Below, piece after piece: positions 1 through 5,414 of a stretch of DNA of 5,635 nt. The stretch covers positions 1 to 5,635 of the forward strand of contig PLSH01000418.1 in assembly GCA_003165095.1 (NCBI GenBank), given 5' to 3'. Both the position numbers and the translations under genes were made by a program. The notes beneath the pieces were generated by a model that was given only the letters and a program-made list of their open reading frames with translations, searched no databases and had not been told where the DNA came from. This DNA comes from Acidobacteriaceae bacterium. GTDB lineage: Bacteria; Acidobacteriota; Terriglobia; Terriglobales; Acidobacteriaceae. The stretch's first letter is position 1, and every line of letters starts with the position of its first letter.

Positions 1-987
1 GGCGAGTTTGTTAACGCAATCCATAGTGGCTTCGCCGACGATGGTGTCGGCGAAATTGGATTTGGTCATATCCGTGCCTATTCCGTTCGAGGTAGCGGGC
101 GCGCCCCAGCTCTTGCTGGTGCGCTTGGATTCACCACGCGCCTCGCCAACGGCCACCACTTCCGAGGTCGCGGCATTGATGAAGCGATAGTCGATGGCAA
201 CCACCGCCTTCTCTTCCGTCTTGGTGCGCACAAACGCGCCGCAGGCATCGCAGATGCCCGATACCACCTGCGCCCCGGCGGTATGCTTTTTATCGTCGCG
301 GCCAAAGATGATGACGTCGCCCGTGAGCGCCGCATCCACGCCGCTGAAGCGGCCGACTTGGGCGCCGGTGCCGGACTGCACCGAACCGTCAGCGTTGCGC
401 TTGAGCTCCTTCTGAATGTCATCAATCGCGGCGCGCTCCACCACCACCACCTCGCCCTGCTTCGACAACCGTTCCTGGAGCATCGAGCGGATCACTTCAC
501 CAACCTGCTGATTCGGCTTGAAATCGAAGGTGTAAACGACCACCCGCTTCTTCAGCGCATCCGGTATCGCAGCGACGCCGACCGGGTTTGCGGCCGCGCC
601 GGCCACGGTAGTTGCGGCGTGAGGCGCCGCGGGTGAAGGAGAGGCCGCGCCTTTCGGGTCCATCATGACGACCATGATGGCCTCCGGAACGCCAGCTTCC
701 TTCAGTTTCACCAGGTCGGCTGGAGAAAGATCGGCTGGCTCGGCATTCTTTCGAAGGCTCGCAATAATCACGTCCTCCGACAGGCCGTCTTTGAACAACC
801 TGATGACATCGTCCACCTGTGTGGAGGGCGTAGCCGCCGCACTCGCTGCCGGGCTGGCCGGTGATGCCGGCGCGGCGGGCGGCGGGATGGTCTGAGCGAC
901 GCCGGAGCTCGGCGCGAAGCTCACCGCGAGCGCGACCAGGGCGTTTGCAAGAAGAGTCTTCGGTCCTGCGATCTTCAGAAATGTCAT
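1..987 (-). CDS. Secreted CsgG-domain protein, 3' end beyond the window
   Basis: The frame is open from the ATG at 987 to position 1 (329 codons, no stop), so the C-terminus is missing. Residues 1-31 form a signal peptide: basic start, hydrophobic stretch 12-25, and a signal peptidase I-like GVA|QT site. There is no lipobox cysteine. An Ala/Pro/Ser linker (34-56) leads into a small helical module (about 57-110) with a GLSEDVII segment and a DLSPADLVKLKEAGVPEAI segment. A second Ala-rich linker (112-142) precedes a CsgG-like domain from about 146. That domain shows the RVVVYTFDF strand, VGEVIRSMLQERL helix, VVVVERAAID segment, AQVGRFSGVDAALTGDV, and the later strand VVAIDYRFINAATSEVVAVG. CsgG itself is the lipidated outer-membrane curli secretion channel; relatives occur in other envelope or periplasmic roles. 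With no lipobox and no curli genes in view, a curli function should not be assumed. An SD-like GGTGA at 995-999 lies 7 nt upstream. The start overlaps the stop of a mini-ORF by ATGA. Confidence 0.85.
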   Translation of the reverse strand, partial: MTFLKIAGPKTLLANALVALAVSFAPSSGVAQTIPPPAAPASPASPAASAAATPSTQVDDVIRLFKDGLSEDVIIASLRKNAEPADLSPADLVKLKEAGVPEAIMVVMMDPKGAASPSPAAPHAATTVAGAAANPVGVAAIPDALKKRVVVYTFDFKPNQQVGEVIRSMLQERLSKQGEVVVVERAAIDDIQKELKRNADGSVQSGTGAQVGRFSGVDAALTGDVIIFGRDDKKHTAGAQVVSGICDACGAFVRTKTEEKAVVAIDYRFINAATSEVVAVGEARGESKRTSKSWGAPATSNGIGTDMTKSNFADTIVGEATMDCVNKLA

Positions 988-1088
988 GGAATGTTCACCG
1001 TCTCCGTTCCCGCGCAAAGCGGCGCGTAGACAGACCCAAAGCTACCGCAAGTCGAAATCGCAAGAAGCGCAAACCAACGAGTTTTCAT
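984..1088 (-). CDS. Mini-ORF (34 aa) with signal-peptide-like sequence, coupled to the CsgG-like gene
   Basis: The ATG at 1088 opens a 34-codon frame. It has a basic N-terminus (MKTRW), a hydrophobic core (FALLAISTCGSFGSVYA) and a short tail with a second cysteine, ending ETVNIP. The TGA stop shares four bases (ATGA) with the start of the CsgG-like gene, as expected for translational coupling. A purine-rich SD (AAGGGGG, 1092-1098) precedes it, although its 3-nt spacing is shorter than ideal. I do not recognise a family. It could be a tiny exported peptide, a leader peptide that governs translation of the downstream gene, or the surviving 5' end of a truncated secreted protein. Neither cysteine sits in a good lipobox. 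In-frame codons upstream of this ATG also stay open as far as about 1298, but that stretch lacks protein-like character, so the SD-supported ATG is preferred. Evidence is limited to the SD, the composition and the overlap. Confidence 0.45.
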   Translation of the reverse strand: MKTRWFALLAISTCGSFGSVYAPLCAGTETVNIP

Positions 1089-1174
1089 AGTCCCCCTTCG
1101 TTCAACAAAGTCCGAATTAGGCTCCTTTTTCCGTTCTCGTTCGTTTGGAACCAGACCGGAAAAACCACCACCGC

Positions 1175-1199
1175 GGGCGGCCGTGAGCGGCCAATGCCC
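1175..1199 (-). promoter_or_regulatory. GC-rich stem-loop upstream of the mini-ORF and CsgG-like gene
   Basis: On the minus strand the bases read GGGC, ATT bulge, GGCCG, loop CTCA, CGGCC, GCCC: a 5-bp inner stem and a 4-bp outer stem, all G-C pairs, with one 3-nt bulge. It lies 87 nt upstream of the mini-ORF ATG. A run of five T on the minus strand (1160-1164) follows only after 10 nt, so it is not a canonical intrinsic terminator. It could be a 5' leader structure or a chance GC-rich fold; the transcription start is unknown. Confidence 0.25.
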
Positions 1200-1627
1200 G
1201 ATCTCAAGATGCGCCCGCTGGACTGAAGGGCTTCCTCGAAAAGTAAGAACGCAATTAGAGCCAGAATTTCCGTTTTGACTGCAAGGAGCCCAACACAATA
1301 CTTGAGTTTCGGTTCTTGAAGCTCACCTGATCGATAAGGCACAAATATCGTGCAGATCAACGCCAAAACGTCCTATGCCTACTAAACGCAGTATTTATTC
1401 CTGCGGCCGGGCGGGAGAATTGAAAGGGAAAGGGAAGAATCGGAAACCTGATGAGATAAGAAGAGCCTGCGCTCTTGATCCCTTTGCAGGCTTGCTGGCA
1501 CTATCATGTCCTCAAGGATACGTCAACCGAGGTTTACATTTTGCTCGCCCGGCGACGAGAAAATATATCCCTAATGCGCATCATTCATCAACTGCAGGCG
1601 TTAGGTTGGCACCAGAACACGCTGGAT

Positions 1628-1644
1628 CTGGCTCGGTCGAAGCG
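1628..1644. repeat. Left copy of an imperfect 17-nt direct repeat
   Basis: The core GCTCGGTCGA (1631-1640) recurs exactly at 1901-1910. Including flanks, 15 of 17 positions match the copy at 1898-1914. The pair flanks the phosphoesterase-like remnant, roughly 270 nt apart. It may be a recombination or insertion footprint, or coincidence. Confidence 0.3.
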
Positions 1645-1692
1645 GAAAGCATTGAGTACCGAGTTGCTGATTTGTGCCGGAAAGAATGCATC

Positions 1693-1830
1693 CTAATCCC
1701 GGGCACAGGGCCTCGGCAGCTTGAACACATGGGGGCGATTGCTCAGATCGTACCGCTGCCCTGGCAGCGCGGCATTCACAAAAAGCGTGTCAGGGGTATT
1801 AAAGGTGCCGTATAGGGCGCCCACCTCTGT
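1693..1830 (-). pseudogene. C-terminal remnant of a calcineurin-like (MPPED-type) phosphoesterase
   Basis: A 45-codon stretch, bounded by an in-frame TGA (1831-1833) and a TAG stop (1693-1695), contains YGTFN, then TLFVNAALPGQRYDLSN, then RPHVFKLPRP. In MPPED-type class III metallophosphoesterases the protein typically ends with a GHxHE-x-YG turn, a strand of the type T-x-(F/Y)-VNA(A/S), a Y-x(3)-N-x-P-x-(V/I)-F-x-L strand, and a short tail. The order and spacing here match that ending. The metal-binding blocks of the family (DxH, GDxxD, GNH(D/E), HGHxH) are absent. In the place expected for GHxH there is a stop codon, and neighbouring frames give only a vague LK..HAL..E echo. No start codon or SD serves this fragment. 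It is best read as the tail of a frameshifted or deleted gene. The assignment rests on motif recall from about 35 residues, so chance resemblance remains possible. Confidence 0.4.
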
Positions 1831-1897
1831 TCAGTGCATGACTTGAGTTGTTCGGGATCGTTTGGTGAGTCGGTCATCAAAGCCCCTCTATATGCCT

Positions 1898-1914
1898 CTA
1901 GCTCGGTCGAGGCG
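1898..1914. repeat. Right copy of the imperfect 17-nt direct repeat
   Basis: Reads CTAGCTCGGTCGAGGCG and differs from the copy at 1628-1644 at two positions. It lies immediately left of a GGGGACACGTTC string at 1919-1930, for which I found no inverted partner in the window. Confidence 0.3.
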
Positions 1915-2354
1915 ATTTGGGGACACGTTCTTTCAACTATTTTTTGATTACTCCGGCAGGGAACCTCGCACAGTGGTTTTCAACAAGCGGCATGGAATCG
2001 ACTTGTACCCCTCTGAGCTGGTCAAAAAGGGGTATGGATTGAATACGCGCAAGCCGTTCATTTTCAGTGCAACTTGCCGGCGTGTTCCCGTGGTGCAAAA
2101 GCTACACCTTTTGGAACGCCTTCGACCATTAAAGTGCCTGCGTTCAACCGAAGAGCCGCAGCACGGCCTCCGCGCCGTAGGCTTGATGGGTGGTGCACAA
2201 GTCTGACGAGTAGCCGGTTCCGGGCAGGCGACGATCCAGGCTCAACCCAAATCCAGGAGCCTGCGGTGTTTACCGTTACCAATTCTGAACGGCATTCCAG
2301 TTGGTGGCCGAAGCGGATCGTACAGCTGGGGCATTTCCAGGATGGGGCACGGAA

Positions 2355-3539
2355 TCAGGCGACTGGGTTGCCTGCGCGCATCTCATCGAAGAACGGAGTG
2401 TCCTGCCGCTGCACGCACTGAACAGCGTAAAGGTACATAGCGGCCGACCAGGTCTGCCAATCACGCCCACTCGGTTGGCCGGTCTGCGCGTGAATCCACT
2501 CGTTGAAACCCCACTCCGCTTCATTTTCGTGCCACGGTTTCACCAGTTCGGTTAGCGCCAACAGTTTCCGATTCGCCAGATCCATCCGACCCACCGCCAC
2601 GCATGCCGCCACATAGAAGCCGCAGATAAACGGCCAGACGCCGCCGTTGTGGTAGTCGCCGGGCCGATTATAGATCTCGTATCGCGGGTGCCAATCGGCA
2701 TGATGGGGCAGGATATAAGGAAACAAACAGGGCGGCAAATCCACGGCCAACTCTCCGCGAGTCCGCATGGCCTCGCACTCCGCCTCTATCCATGCCACTA
2801 GATCTCGCGCCCGTTCAGGCGAAGCAATCCCAGTCAGAATTGCCAGGCTGTTGCCCAGCAGATCAAAACGGTCGCTGTTCAGGATTTTGTAGGAGTAGAG
2901 CGCGTAATAAGGCTTGGATGGCACTACGAGACCCTCGTGCTCATGGGGATTCTTCGCCTCACCGCAAACTTCCAGACGGTTCATCAACCCGCGCAGTTGA
3001 CCGGCGGACTCGTGCTCGCCATAAAGCAGAAGGTACGCATAAACCAGCGCATTCACATATAGCCCATAACCCATCACCCACTGCTCGTCACGCCAGTCAC
3101 TGGTCGGTAACTGGGAGACCATCACCCGGTCGTCAGGGCTTTGATACTGCATCCACTTCAGGGCTTTCTGCGCTGCCTCGTTGAGGAACTCCGGCTGATT
3201 TGCCGATTTCCTGTACAGCGCCAGGCCAAAGAGGAACAGAGGCGTCGTATCGCTGGCGCCACGGTCGTCTGGATCGTGCGCGAGTGATGGGATGAGGCCA
3301 CGCGCCGTCTGATTTTCCGCCAGCGCTATCAACGTGCGCCGCAGCGCGTCTGCAAGCTCTTCGTTGCCGGTTGCCAGAAAACCCAGGGCTGAAATCATCA
3401 AGTCCCGCGTATACGGTTCCGGGTATCCCCAGCCTGCGGTCCGGGGAAGTCCTTGAAACTGGCCATGCGCGTTATGCAGCAGGATGCGGAGGGCCGCCTC
3501 TTTGGCCTGATCAATGGAGGCTATCAATTTTTCGTCCAT
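2355..3539 (-). CDS. GH100-like six-hairpin glycoside hydrolase
   Basis: A 394-aa protein with no signal peptide, so probably cytoplasmic. Its pattern follows GH100 neutral/alkaline invertases, which have an (alpha/alpha)6 barrel: PEPYTRDLMISALGFL (41-55), ASDTTPLFLFGLALY (95-109), TSDWRDEQWVMGYGLYVNAL (146-165), DRFDLLGNSLAILTGIA (223-239), GDYHNGGVWPFICGFYVAAC (294-313), AEWGFNEWIHA (341-351) and RDWQTWSAAMYLYA (359-372). By position, Asp148 (in TSDW) and Glu347 (in FNEW) are the likely general acid and nucleophile; this is inferred from memory of GH100. GH100 enzymes hydrolyse sucrose, but divergent bacterial members are often labelled amylo-alpha-1,6-glucosidase, so the substrate is uncertain. 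The start is set at the ATG at 3539, with GAGGTGG at 3548-3554 upstream. An in-frame GTG at 3584 has its AGGAG only 3 nt away and would add 15 residues. It sits 67 nt downstream of the glycosyltransferase stop on the same strand, probably in one operon. Confidence 0.85.
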   Translation of the reverse strand: MDEKLIASIDQAKEAALRILLHNAHGQFQGLPRTAGWGYPEPYTRDLMISALGFLATGNEELADALRRTLIALAENQTARGLIPSLAHDPDDRGASDTTPLFLFGLALYRKSANQPEFLNEAAQKALKWMQYQSPDDRVMVSQLPTSDWRDEQWVMGYGLYVNALVYAYLLLYGEHESAGQLRGLMNRLEVCGEAKNPHEHEGLVVPSKPYYALYSYKILNSDRFDLLGNSLAILTGIASPERARDLVAWIEAECEAMRTRGELAVDLPPCLFPYILPHHADWHPRYEIYNRPGDYHNGGVWPFICGFYVAACVAVGRMDLANRKLLALTELVKPWHENEAEWGFNEWIHAQTGQPSGRDWQTWSAAMYLYAVQCVQRQDTPFFDEMRAGNPVA

Positions 3540-3547
3540 AAACGTTG

Positions 3548-3554
3548 CCACCTC
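3548..3554 (-). promoter_or_regulatory. Shine-Dalgarno site of the GH100-like gene
   Basis: GAGGTGG on the minus strand, 8 nt from the ATG at 3539. It favours this start over the in-frame GTG at 3584. Confidence 0.6.
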
Positions 3555-3606
3555 TATGGCAGGCAAAGCTGCGATGAGGAGCACTCGCTCCTGGCCGCCT
3601 TACTCT

Positions 3607-4749
3607 CTACTGAATCCCCAATCGGTCGAAGACGATCTTCACGAAGCGCTTGGCAACCTGGCGATAATCAAACAACTCGACGACATGCTTTCGGCCCGCC
3701 TCACCCATCTCCCGCCGCAGAGTGTTGTCGTTCATGAGTGTCAGGAGGTATTTGGCGATGTCGGGCACGCTGGCTCGGTACTCCGCTGTCCGCGGGTTTG
3801 GAAACACAATTCGATGGCGGCTCTCGATCCCGTTGTCTTCACCGAATACCCCCTGAGTGATTTTTCTCTCCTCTGCTACTTTCGCTAGAAACGCCGTTTC
3901 ACCGTGAACCATCGTGTCGAGAAACGCCATCGCGTCGATCGCGATCACCGGCTTTTCGCATGCGTTGGCCTCGACCTGAATCATCCCGAAACCCTCAAGC
4001 CGCGACGGCGCTGCGTAGATATCGCAGGCGGCCAGCAAATAGGGCATGAAATTCTGGGACACGATGTTGGTCGAGTAGATAACCTTCTTCTCGATGCCCA
4101 GACGCGCCGCCAGCTCGAGATCGAGCAAGTTCTGTTGGACAGTGCGGGGCTGAGGCCAAACCTTGCAGACATACTTCCAGTCGGGTACCTCGGCATCGAT
4201 CAGCGCCAGCGCCTCCATCACCTCCCGGGCACCCTTGGACGCCCCATCGCCGCCGACGGTCAGAACCATCAGCTGGTCCTCGGATACTCCCAGGTCCTTG
4301 CGGATCGATTTGACTTTCAAGTCATCACGGCTATGGGGCACGTAGCGGTCCGTGCCGCAACCTACAGGAAGCACCTCGATGTTGTCTCCCCTGATGCCAT
4401 CCCTGACGTAGACGTCCTTCACCCAGTTGGAGGTGACCAGGATCAGTGGCAAAGCGTTCAGGACGTCGCGATATTCCGCGATGAAACCATCCGCCACCAA
4501 CCATGGGACCGCCAGCATTCCAAACTTCTGCGGGTGCAAGACCAAGTCCGGAACGTGGCCCCAATACCCCACGCCCACCACAACGTCCGGCCGAAACCAG
4601 CGGTAGTACCATTCCTTTTCCAGGGGCGATTTGAGATGTACCGGGTGAACGTCCACGCCGATTTCGCGCAGGCCCCTGCACAATAGGTCACCCTGCATCG
4701 CCAAGCCGCCCGGAGGTGGTGGATAGTCGAACAACACAAGCACCTTCAC
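3607..4749 (-). CDS. GT4-family (GT-B fold) glycosyltransferase
   Basis: A 380-aa retaining-type glycosyltransferase of normal length for GT4. The acceptor half opens with MKVLVLFDYPPPPGGLAMQG (1-20), a first strand with a Gly-rich loop, and continues with PDVVVGVGYWGHVPDLV (54-70) and VTSNWVKD (105-112). The linker has LPVGCGTDRYVP (127-138). The donor half begins VLTVGGDGASKGAREVMEAL (162-181) with the usual KG. It carries the diagnostic E-x7-E, Glu252 to Glu260 in EGFGMIQVE, followed by ANACEKPVIA. Family knowledge: GT4 enzymes move a sugar from a nucleotide-sugar, commonly UDP- or GDP-linked; donor and acceptor cannot be read here. The N-terminus does not resemble BshA or sucrose-phosphate synthase. 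No membrane segment or signal peptide is evident, so it is probably cytosolic or peripheral. The start is GTG at 4749, with GGAGG (4757-4761) at 7-nt spacing. It overlaps the deacetylase stop by GTGA, so the two are translationally coupled. Confidence 0.92.
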   Translation of the reverse strand: MKVLVLFDYPPPPGGLAMQGDLLCRGLREIGVDVHPVHLKSPLEKEWYYRWFRPDVVVGVGYWGHVPDLVLHPQKFGMLAVPWLVADGFIAEYRDVLNALPLILVTSNWVKDVYVRDGIRGDNIEVLPVGCGTDRYVPHSRDDLKVKSIRKDLGVSEDQLMVLTVGGDGASKGAREVMEALALIDAEVPDWKYVCKVWPQPRTVQQNLLDLELAARLGIEKKVIYSTNIVSQNFMPYLLAACDIYAAPSRLEGFGMIQVEANACEKPVIAIDAMAFLDTMVHGETAFLAKVAEERKITQGVFGEDNGIESRHRIVFPNPRTAEYRASVPDIAKYLLTLMNDNTLRREMGEAGRKHVVELFDYRQVAKRFVKIVFDRLGIQ

Positions 4750-5414
4750 GTTTTTTCCTCCAGCAATGCTGTGCGTATTACTGCTGCTTGTGCCGAGTCA
4801 AAGCACCAGAAACCTTCTTCGTGTGGCGTGCTCAGCGCTTCCCAACTGTCCGCACCGTACCCGTAACTATCCATAATCAATCTGCGCTTTTCTTGCCAGA
4901 TATCGTCTGTCAACACCTGCCGCCGATCTGCGTCTTCGCGAACCCGAGGCAAGTACGCCCGATCACCATCTTCGTAGGCAAACAACCACAATCGCCCTGT
5001 ATCGATACCGCCCGATCGCCAAAGGCCAACGACGCCTTGGCAGCACTCCTCATGTCGGTGGTGTCGTGTGTACTCGCCCTTCGGGCCGTGGGTCAAGATC
5101 AGGCTGTAGCTCTTCCCAGCCAATAGCTGAACAATGGTTTCCTGCACCTGCTCGATTGGTAGCTCTACCTGGGCCGGTTCATCATCCAGATCCGCCATCT
5201 CTCCCTCCGCCCCCAATTGCTCCAGGACCTGGCGGAACTTTGGCGCACGATCCGGATCAGATGCTCTGCACAGGGTCACGACACGCCAACGAAACTCCGG
5301 ATGCGTGAGTATGTAGCCGCCGCACCAGAGTGTTTCGTCGTCCGGATGGGCGACGACAACCGCGGCCCGTGGCCGAGTTTCCGACCTCACCGCTTCAAGC
5401 GTGACACGGGTCAT
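4746..5414 (-). CDS. PIG-L (LmbE-like) family N-deacetylase
   Basis: A 222-aa protein, the usual length of the family. The first metal motif AHPDDE is at 22-27: His23 and Asp26 are expected zinc ligands and Asp25 the catalytic base. The second, HxxH, is in TRHHRHEE, His118 to His121, just after LILTHGPKGEY (105-115). Other features of this subgroup are VTLCRASDPDRAPKF (46-60), LWLFAYEDGDRAYLPR (142-157), IWQEKRRLI (172-180) and DSWEALSTPHEEGFWCFD (189-206). Family members remove acetyl groups from N-acetylglucosamine-type sugars (MshB, BshB, GPI PIG-L) and related substrates. The paired glycosyltransferase suggests the substrate is a glycoconjugate built next door. The ATG at 5414 is chosen because GAGGA (5420-5424) precedes it by 5 nt and the conserved core begins soon after. 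The same frame stays open to the right edge, with an alternative ATG at 5606 that would add 64 poorly conserved-looking residues. The stop overlaps the glycosyltransferase start. Confidence 0.92.
   Translation of the reverse strand: MTRVTLEAVRSETRPRAAVVVAHPDDETLWCGGYILTHPEFRWRVVTLCRASDPDRAPKFRQVLEQLGAEGEMADLDDEPAQVELPIEQVQETIVQLLAGKSYSLILTHGPKGEYTRHHRHEECCQGVVGLWRSGGIDTGRLWLFAYEDGDRAYLPRVREDADRRQVLTDDIWQEKRRLIMDSYGYGADSWEALSTPHEEGFWCFDSAQAAVIRTALLEEKT
4757..4761 (-). promoter_or_regulatory. Shine-Dalgarno site of the glycosyltransferase
   Basis: A perfect GGAGG followed by AAAAAAC and GTG. It lies inside the 3' end of the deacetylase gene and supports the non-ATG start at 4749. Confidence 0.75.

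Larger units (their letters stand above)
1089..2354. other. Long spacer (about 1.27 kb) without an intact gene
   Basis: This stretch lies between the stop of the GH100-like gene and the mini-ORF. Several frames on both strands stay open for 70-115 codons, but I find no recognisable domain, no convincing SD and no protein-like composition in them. Candidates examined include plus-strand frames at 1375-1815, 1475-1696 and 1862-2206 and minus-strand frames at 1085-1366 and 2064-2282. Around 2110-2240 all three minus-strand frames are open together, as expected of GC-rich non-coding DNA or of a repeat. The only protein-like signal is the phosphoesterase-like fragment at 1693-1830. Two small inverted repeats (1754-1769 and 1461-1476) have 6-7-bp stems but no T-tract. 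No tRNA, terminator or mobile-element end could be established. The spacer reads as decayed sequence separating two unrelated minus-strand units. Confidence 0.6.

Noticed and set aside
1085..1366. 93-codon minus-strand frame whose TGA overlaps the mini-ORF ATG
   Set aside because: It begins at a TTG without an SD, has no family resemblance and runs through the likely leader hairpin. The ATGA overlap follows automatically from the following ATG-AAA.
1461..1476. AAGAGC-CTGC-GCTCTT hairpin as a terminator
   Set aside because: The stem is only 6 bp and neither strand has a proper T-tract after it.
1754..1769. CGCTGCC-CT-GGCAGCG inverted repeat as terminator or operator
   Set aside because: The loop is only 2 nt, there is no T-tract, and it lies inside the phosphoesterase-like reading frame.
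1375..1815. 146-codon and nested 73-codon plus-strand frames
   Set aside because: Composition is not protein-like, no motifs are visible, and they run antisense through the phosphoesterase-like remnant.
1919..1930. GGGGACACGTTC string as a possible mobile-element end
   Set aside because: No inverted partner, target duplication or transposase fragment was found in the window.
2006..2034. TACCCCT/AGGGGTA 7-bp inverted repeat with a 15-nt loop
   Set aside because: The loop is long, there is no T-run, and no gene end is nearby that it could serve.
1862..2206. 114-codon plus-strand frame
   Set aside because: It has a non-ATG start without a clear SD, no recognisable domain, and lies in the decayed spacer opposite to all other genes.
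3904..4686. 260-codon plus-strand frame
   Set aside because: It is exactly antisense to the glycosyltransferase; its His/Asp/Arg-rich composition is the shadow of a real minus-strand gene.
4746..5414. Assigning the deacetylase and glycosyltransferase as BshB and BshA
   Set aside because: The glycosyltransferase N-terminus (FDYPPPPGGLAMQG) does not match the BshA pattern and no other bacillithiol gene is present, so no symbols were given.
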